Source of the DNA: Perkinsus olseni
Taxonomy: Eukaryota > Perkinsozoa > Perkinsida
Length of the DNA stretch: 27,991 nt
NCBI GenBank assembly: GCA_013115125.1
Contig: JABANN010000457.1
Coordinates: forward strand, 1 to 27,991
Direction of reading: 5' to 3'
Positions 19,512 to 27,991 of the stretch are shown piece by piece; position 1 is the first letter of the stretch; each line of letters begins with the position of its first letter. The notes below the pieces were generated by a model. That model was not told where the DNA came from. It searched no databases and saw only the letters and a list, made by a program, of their open reading frames with translations. Position numbers and translations under genes: made by a program.

Positions 19512-20291
19512 ATGACCGTAGGCCATCACCTGGCTTCTCGGCTCTCTACTGCTGCTGCTGCTCCTGCTAGCTCTGCTTCTGGATCTCGTCTCACTCGAAA
19601 CGTCAGGTTGATCATTTTTGATTGGGACTCCACCTTCGCGGAGCGTTCGGGCAAGCTGAACCAGGCTAAGGTCCTGTACTGGCTGCGTGAACTGCGCAGG
19701 GTTACTGACGCCACAATTGGCATCATGAGCTACAACACTCAAGGCGTTGCATCTGAGGACTCCTTGATCCTCTCCGAGCTCAAGTCGAGTGGCATACTAG
19801 GAGAGTATGTTCACAAAGAGAACATCTGGGGCTACCTCAATGTCTGCCACTGCCGTGAGGATCTCAGGCTGCGCGAAAATATGCACCCCATTTTCTGCGG
19901 CGATATATCCTCGAAGGCGCGGGCGATCGGCCGTATCGCTCGCTGTGCTGGGTTGAAGCCTGAGGAAATCCTCTTCATCGACGACAGCGCTAAGCAGATT
20001 GAACATGCAAGAGCCCTGGGCGTTTGCCATACATACCAAGGGTTTTACAAGAGTCAGATTGGGCTGAGTGACGAGGATTGGAAATCGATCATTGCGTTTC
20101 TGAATGGCCCTGTTGTTGGTCATAGACTCTGGATGGGGTCGTCGCAGACCTCAGCTGGAGTGCTGCGCAAAGCGATTACAAGACGCCCTCTGCCCTCGGC
20201 TGCATCAGGCTTCGATACCGCCCACTCAGTTACTAGTTTCGCCGGCTCCAGGAACGATGTTTCCGTTGCGCCTATTAAAGTTATGGCCTGA
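19512..20291 (+). CDS. HAD-superfamily phosphatase, MDP-1-like
   Basis: A hydrolase of the haloacid dehalogenase fold, probably a magnesium-dependent phosphatase. Uninterrupted frame, 259 residues. Motif I is LIIFDWDSTF (nucleophile Asp37, acid Asp39). Motif II is likely GIMSYN with Ser. Motif III/IV is KARAIGRIARCAGLKPEE followed by ILFIDDS. The Ala/Ser/Arg-rich first 30 residues could be an organelle leader. The frame is open back to an ATG at 19389, only 8 nt after the MGMT stop. An acceptor-like tgtctctcag at 19467 suggests that 19512 is the first ATG of the mature mRNA. The substrate is unknown; the closest named family from memory is MDP-1 (protein or sugar phosphatases). Confidence 0.78.
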   Translation: MTVGHHLASRLSTAAAAPASSASGSRLTRNVRLIIFDWDSTFAERSGKLNQAKVLYWLRELRRVTDATIGIMSYNTQGVASEDSLILSELKSSGILGEYVHKENIWGYLNVCHCREDLRLRENMHPIFCGDISSKARAIGRIARCAGLKPEEILFIDDSAKQIEHARALGVCHTYQGFYKSQIGLSDEDWKSIIAFLNGPVVGHRLWMGSSQTSAGVLRKAITRRPLPSAASGFDTAHSVTSFAGSRNDVSVAPIKVMA

Positions 20292-21293
20292 TCTCTGTTG
20301 TAACTATTCACTTCATTTCCAAGCCTTTGTTGTACTATCCACATCAACGTCACCTCCGACTCTCGCACGCTCTCTTCGGCCTGCTTGTGTCTGGTGAGTT
20401 GATTCGAGCGGGGAAGATCATTATCCCACTACTGCGCGGGTTCCCTCAGCTCTATCACAGAGCACCTGCTGTACTCGTAGGAACTCATATCACTTAACTC
20501 TCTTATTTTATTTACATGCTAATATCAAAAACACAATTCTGCCAGGCAAATGCGCCTTAGTGGATTCTCGGCCTCATCGTCGAGAGTTCTTATCCACTGT
20601 GCAAGATTTCCGTCTGGTTACGGATGGCTCGGGCCTCCTCCCTTGTCTGATTACTTCTGAAGTTCGCTCTGATCAGTTGTCGTGAGACAAGGCCAACAAC
20701 ACTAGACGGCTGCATATCAATGTGTAGTCTGTTGTAGAAAGTTTGTTTTTTCCGAGGAGATCGCGTGGACGATGACGGTTCACTTGGAAGCGTAAAAGTT
20801 GGTTGTTGTTTGGTTACTACAGTTCATGCCTGGGGGAGGATAACTTTTAGGTATCATAATAGGATCATAAGGCTTCGGGAACTAATAGTACGCAGTAGCG
20901 GTTCACAGCAGTGGTTCATCGACGTAGGCTTATGGCGGTGTACGCCTCGGAGGGATATCGCCGAAATTTACGCTCAAACCACCATCGGCGATGGCACTGA
21001 AAAACTCATTTTCCCGGCCGAAATTACGTGCGATCAACTGGAAGAACGGAGTAAGCTATTGTGGATAACTGGTGCAACACAAGCATGTAGTAGTACATTG
21101 ACACTTTTCTATCACGCATTAACACAGCAATAACCGTAGCTTAATCTCGTCGTCGGGAGACAATCACAGGTATTGAGGAAGCTAAATTAGAATGTTACCA
21201 GAGCGAATCTGTCCACCCATCAGCGAACTTCAGAAGCCACGGTTATCTATACTTCAACGCTGGTGATAAAAGTCACGAGATCGCTTCGGTTCA
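20292..21293. other. 1.0-kb convergent intergenic region
   Basis: Holds the 3' ends of the HAD and first CDPK genes. A 122-codon plus-strand frame (20765-21133) lacks an ATG start and any recognisable domain. Nothing else was found. Confidence 0.5.
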
Positions 21294-23416
21294 TCATTGT
21301 TTCCTCATCATTATGACAAACTCCTCGAAATCAATTTCACCATCTCCGTCAGCATCGACCTCCTGCAGGATCTCATCGAGGTGGCCTTCCACTATGTCAC
21401 TAACAGCCCCATTATGGAGGACTTGAGCGAGCTCACTCCGAGTGATCTTTCCGTCGCCATCGACGTCGAAGACTCTGAATGCGGCCCACAGGCGATCTTC
21501 TTGAATATACTTCTTGCCTGAGATGCAACAGCATCAAAACCAAGGGGGAGAACTTCATTCAAGAAAGGGCAGACGCCGATCACCCTTCTGAACGCTCTTA
21601 CGATCAAGCGTGGCCGCTATGAACTCGGTGTAGTCAATCACGCCCGATCCGTCAGCGTCAACTTGTTTCATGATCTCCATTAGGTTGTCCGGTATCTCCT
21701 TGAGCCCTGACATAAAGCTTGATGAGCGCCTAGCGAGCATTGGATAGTGCCAAGCTCCGATACGGCAAGCACCGAGAGGAGAGGATGTCATGTACAATGT
21801 ACATTGTACATTCCGCGGAACAAGAGGACTTGCCTACCAGCTTGGTTGATTCCCTCAACGATTTCGTGCACGGTGAGCTGCCCATCACCATTCTTGTCGA
21901 TTGAAATGAAGATCTTCTTGAGCTGATCGATTTCTTCATCTGGCAGCTGCTGTGCGATCACATGTAGGGCCGCCTGACCGAAAGCTTTCAACCCATAACA
22001 CAGGGGAAAAGGTTCATCCCGCATAGTCCCGAGTCGGGACTCCCGACACCCCACCTTTTTGAGCTTGTTCTGACTGCGGAAGGACTTCAAGTTATCAATT
22101 TGGGCGCCTTCTAATGGAGCTCCCTGCGCCTTAGGAGCCTTGTTGCGTACCCACAAATGGTTGAGGGCTTGCTCAGCTGAGAAACCACATGGATTTTCCG
22201 GGACTATAATGGAGCCACAATTCAAGTTTTCAGCGCGCAACGGAAAAACGGCATGAGCTCGACCCAGTCCTCACCAGTGTAGCGATCTCGCGGGTTGATC
22301 TTCAGTAACTTCCGAATCAGGTCCTTAGCATCATCCGACACACCCTTCCAATCGGCCGCGTTAAACGTGTAGTTACCAAGCCGCACCTTGGTGAGGACAT
22401 CGGCATCAGTCTCACCGTAGAAAGGCGGATACCCACACAGCAGGATGTACCTATACACAGAAGCTTCAGAGCGCTGTCTGCATCCAGAGAAGAAGGAAAC
22501 GATGCGATGATGACGCAAAAATAATTGAACTGATGCAGTACGCCTTACATAATGACTCCACAGCTCCAAAGATCACACGCCTCGTCATACTTCCCAGCAA
22601 GGACTTGCGGGGCGACATAGTAGGGCGTACCGGCCTTCGTTGTCATGATATCATCCTTCACGAACTTCGTGCTAAGGCCAAAGTCGATAATCTTCAAGCA
22701 AGATTTCTCGAGCGGCTCCTTCGTAGAGAAGAGGAAGTTTTCCGGCTTCAAGTCACGATGCATGATGTGATTCTCATGCATGTAGTAGATGGCTCTGAGG
22801 ATCTGCTGCATGATAATAGCCACCTGGACCTCCGTAAAATGCCCAACTTCAATAATCCTGTCGAAAAGCTCCCCTGACAAGTCAAGCGGCGTGTGCTCAT
22901 CATTCCGAGTGATCCACGAGGGTGCCGTACCTCCTGTGCAAAGCTCCATAACCAAGTAAATGTTACGATGATCTTCGAACGTCTCGAATAGTTTAATAAT
23001 ATTGGGATGGTCGAGCATCTTCATGATCGCTATCTCCTGCTTGAATCTGTCCACATTCTTCACGTGAGACTTCGATATCGTCTTCACCGCACGAACCTGA
23101 ACCACATAGCACTTCCGGGAAGCTCGAACAGAGCGGCCACCGGAACTCACTGCTGCCGTGGACTTGTTAGTCGCCTTGCAGACCGAGCCATATGAACCTT
23201 GACCCAACTTCTTTCCTTCCAAGTCGTAGAACTGCGTGAGCGTCCCCGTGTTGTCTACTATGAAATTAGCCCTAGCAAAGCCGCCTTCGGCAACCTAAAG
23301 TCAGCCGGTACGCGACTCCAGTACGCCCCGGACCAAACCTCCTTCTGAGGAACTTTGCTGGTAGTGCCATTCACGGTGGTGCTGGGCCCCGATTTCGATC
23401 CACATATATTCCCCAT
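21294..23416 (-). CDS. CDPK: calcium-dependent protein kinase, paralogue A, 9 exons
   Basis: Ca2+-activated Ser/Thr kinase. Exons on the minus strand: 23416-23339, 23294-23151, 23096-22931, 22873-22549, 22450-22275, 22176-22055, 21973-21838, 21706-21602, 21517-21294, giving 491 residues. The N-terminus MGNICGSKS has the Gly2 and Cys5 of a myristoylated and palmitoylated membrane anchor. The kinase domain has LGQGSYGSV, the VRAVK lysine, a Met gatekeeper (YLVMEL), [11 protein letters not shown] and YYVAPQVL (APQ in place of APE). A junction helix follows, then four canonical EF hands beginning [24 protein letters not shown] and DADGDGEI. The APQ form and the [10 protein letters not shown] context recall CDPK5-type alveolate kinases (from memory). 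Introns are 44-131 nt. The gene sits tail-to-head with paralogue B. Confidence 0.93.
21790..21820. repeat. 22-bp perfect palindrome plus adjacent 10-bp palindrome, CDPK-A intron 7
   Basis: Positions 21790-21811 equal their own reverse complement and are built from tgtaca units (atgtacaatgt and its complement). They are immediately followed by ttccgcggaa (21811-21820), another perfect palindrome. Both lie in a 131-nt intron whose counterpart in paralogue B is 53 nt. Confidence 0.9.
22025..22041. repeat. inverted repeat (8-bp arms, 1-nt spacer), CDPK-A intron 6
   Basis: agtcccga, a single g, then tcgggact. It lies in the 81-nt intron 6. Confidence 0.8.
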
Positions 23417-24732
23417 TCACGCGGAGAACAAAAACGTTCAACTGGCAAGGCAAACATGTGGCGCATAGGCCGCACAGTTCGAGCTCGTGGTCGTTCAGTC
23501 GGAATAAAAATGCACAAAAACGGGTCCCTCCCGTGACAGGAGACCCGAGCAATACTATAATCCTCCATGATCTAGGCTTCATCGCTATTCTCGTCAGCAG
23601 CGTAGCGCTGGGCATGCAAACGTGGCGTGCGAATGATAGGTAGACTGCTACCAACGTAGTTGCGCGATACCGTTGAGGAAGCTCAAGAAACGCCGAGAAA
23701 GCAAGTCAAGAGGTTGCTCGTTCAACTGCTCGAGAAGTGAGCAGACAGACGGAGTCGCACGCAGCAGCCACGACGATTGTCAAACCTTCGTTAGCAGACT
23801 ACGTTTACCGCAAAACACACTTTGCCCCATGTTTACATGCACTACAGAAGGGCGTGCAAAACCTTTTAAAAACTTCCGTAGGTCACAGACCAGTGGACTA
23901 TTGTTCGCCTGTTCGAGCGGCTCTGAGCAAAGTCTCGGTAGTACATGCCTTGCTGCGCCATGCTTGTCGAACGCCCCAGGGTTCATACCCGGCCCATAGG
24001 CTCGGTTGAGAACCTATTACTGCTTTGATAGGTCTTGAACAGCCTCAACTAGTCACTAGAATCCTCCGTTTCCTATTTCGCTCCGCGGTTTGATGTAGGG
24101 AGCATTCGATTGCACACAGTAAGTGTGGATCAAACTCGAGACTCCGTGAAGTGTGAGGCGCGTAGACTTTACTGAATTAACCACTTGGAACAAACGCGGT
24201 TCAACCGAGGGGCCCGAAACTGTTATTATCATCGCCACCAACAACAGTGGCAACTCACAGGTCTCACTGATGCGTGAAAGCGGGTGACAAAGGAATGTCC
24301 GCCATACCGCAATCACCGTTCGGCAATGCTACGGGGACGGTTCAAGCGACCAGCAGGCCATCGAACGTCACGGGCAAATTTTAGTAGATAACATCAGAAA
24401 ACCGGAAGATGATGATAAATAGTAACTCCTATGATCGATGACAGTAACACGTACAGAGAAAAGGTCGTCTCCTGCTCATACGGCTCGTCACGTAGCGAGC
24501 CCTACAACTGAGCAGCATAGCGACGACAACAACGCTGGCAAATTTCAAATATTACCGGAATGGATCCGCAGTAATCTTCTCACGGGAATAACTATTGCTA
24601 ACGAACACCGTGGGCAATATTACTAGAATATTGGGTAAAGTACGAGTATCGACTCACTCAAGGGGCCGAACCGGGAGAGGTAGGCAGCCATATCAGCCAT
24701 ACTGCACTGGAAAAACGCATCCTGTGCGTGCT
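23417..24732. other. 1.3-kb spacer between the two CDPK genes
   Basis: Should hold the promoter of paralogue A and the 3' end of paralogue B. Plus-strand frames of 86-108 codons (23673-24009) overlap one another and lack domains. A gggttcatacccgg near 23980 faintly resembles a tRNA T-arm but has no accompanying structure. No kinase remnant was recognised, so the spacer is not an obvious third copy. Confidence 0.5.
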
Positions 24733-27317
<2,585 letters not shown>

Positions 27318-27446
27318 TTACAGCTAATACTTGGAAATACAAATCAACTTCTGAACAGCGCTCCCGAGGAAGTCGATCTCAACACGCGCCCTAACCACAA
27401 CCTCCGGATCGTGATTGGGAGGATTTTCACTTCGCCCGTTGCGCGA

Positions 27447-27867
27447 ATGGTAGAATCCCTACGGAGTACCACCGCATCCCTTCTGATGCCCCATACTCCC
27501 CCTCCGCGTCGCAATGGTGATCCATCCTTTCCTGAGCAGCTTCATGACATACCGAGCCTGTTGTGCACCACCTTTGTACCAGCTAGAGAGTTCCTATGGG
27601 TTCTAGCGACCAGTCCCCCATGTGAATCGCGTCGTCTGGTCCTCGCCGACCATCTGGCGTTACTACGGCAAGCCTCAGGTAGCCAGCGAGCTCAACATGA
27701 ACACGGAACAAAATCACGACAAATTTTCCTCAACGGTACTGACAGCAATGGTACGCGCTCTGCTAGCGATGAGCCTAGTTTTGTGCGACACGGCCATTTC
27801 GGAGCGCGTCAAGGCGGAAACAACGAGAATTAAATCAGCTGCCATTGACAACTTGCCAACTAACTGA
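27447..27867 (+). CDS. possible plus-strand gene at the window edge, uncertain
   Basis: From an ATG at 27447 a frame runs MVESLRSTTASLL onward to 27833. A second frame to the stop at 27867 contains the more protein-like VNRVVWSSPTIWRYYGKPQ. An in-phase 32-nt intron (gtaccagc to gttctag, about 27574-27605) would join the two. No family is recognised. It may continue by splicing past the window, or be a chance frame in the region upstream of CDPK-B. The remaining interval 27868-27991 shows nothing else. Confidence 0.25.
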
Positions 27868-27991
27868 AGCTTCAAGAGGTTCCACAACGTAGAAGTCCTC
27901 CATTCCACGTCTGCAGTGCTGTAGCGGGCCGTGTGAACCCCGCTGGGAGCTGAGGTCCAATGAAGGGCTGAGGCTCAAGATCTTCACCACT

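Noticed and set aside
20765-21133. 122-codon plus-strand frame
   Set aside because: Starts with GTG, has no in-frame ATG near the start and no recognisable domain.
23301-23654. 117-codon minus-strand frame before CDPK-A
   Set aside because: Overlaps the first exon in another frame; the frame beginning MGNICGSKS joins in phase to the kinase and carries the acylation motif.
23940-24005. tRNA-like T-arm around gggttcatacccgg
   Set aside because: The loop departs from the B-box consensus, one stem pair is broken and no D-arm or acceptor stem fits.

Overview
The window looks like nuclear DNA from a compact protist genome, most likely an alveolate and probably Perkinsus (inference; a chromerid is the main alternative). 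Evidence: two kinase-plus-four-EF-hand calcium-dependent protein kinases (a plant/alveolate architecture), a stand-alone RAP-domain protein with a mitochondrial leader, a flagellar radial-spoke-type RIIa protein, base composition near balance, and genes broken by very many tiny GT-AG introns (mostly 40-60 nt). Single-frame open reading frames therefore badly misrepresent the genes. I rebuilt models by hand, requiring a donor, an acceptor, phase continuity and a sensible protein at every junction. Several starts are preceded by a pyrimidine-AG only 11-45 nt upstream, compatible with spliced-leader trans-splicing known in perkinsids and dinoflagellates.

Layout. Six genes on the minus strand occupy 478-11359: an OTU-family cysteine protease (478-1706), a 161-residue protein with a duplicated basic-helix motif (1829-2641), a small RSP11/ropporin-like RIIa protein (2859-3379), a Glu/Lys/Ala-rich coiled-coil protein (3763-5368), a probable mitochondrial membrane protein with paired cysteines (5755-6492), and an 18-exon XPG/RAD2 endonuclease (6979-11359). 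On the plus strand follow NSUN5 rRNA m5C methyltransferase (12091-13570) and a single-pass membrane coiled-coil protein (13666-14669). An intron-poor LSM14/SCD6 mRNP protein is on the minus strand (15889-16785). Plus-strand genes then resume with a RAP-domain protein (17714-18611), a minimal MGMT-like alkyltransferase (18920-19381) and a HAD phosphatase (19512-20291). Two tandem CDPK paralogues on the minus strand (21294-23416 and 24733-27317) share exactly the same nine-exon layout. A doubtful plus-strand gene lies at the right edge.

Functional links are loose: XPG (nucleotide excision repair) and MGMT (direct alkyl repair) both serve DNA repair, NSUN5 and LSM14 act on rRNA and mRNA, and RAP plus the CX2C/CX3C protein point to the mitochondrion. 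The most informative observations are the probable gene conversion between the CDPKs, palindrome-bearing introns that grew in only one CDPK copy, a GC-AG intron in XPG, micro-exons in the RIIa gene, and an alkyltransferase with the acceptor cysteine but no arginine finger. No viral, LTR or Polinton-like element, CRISPR array, rRNA or convincing tRNA was seen.
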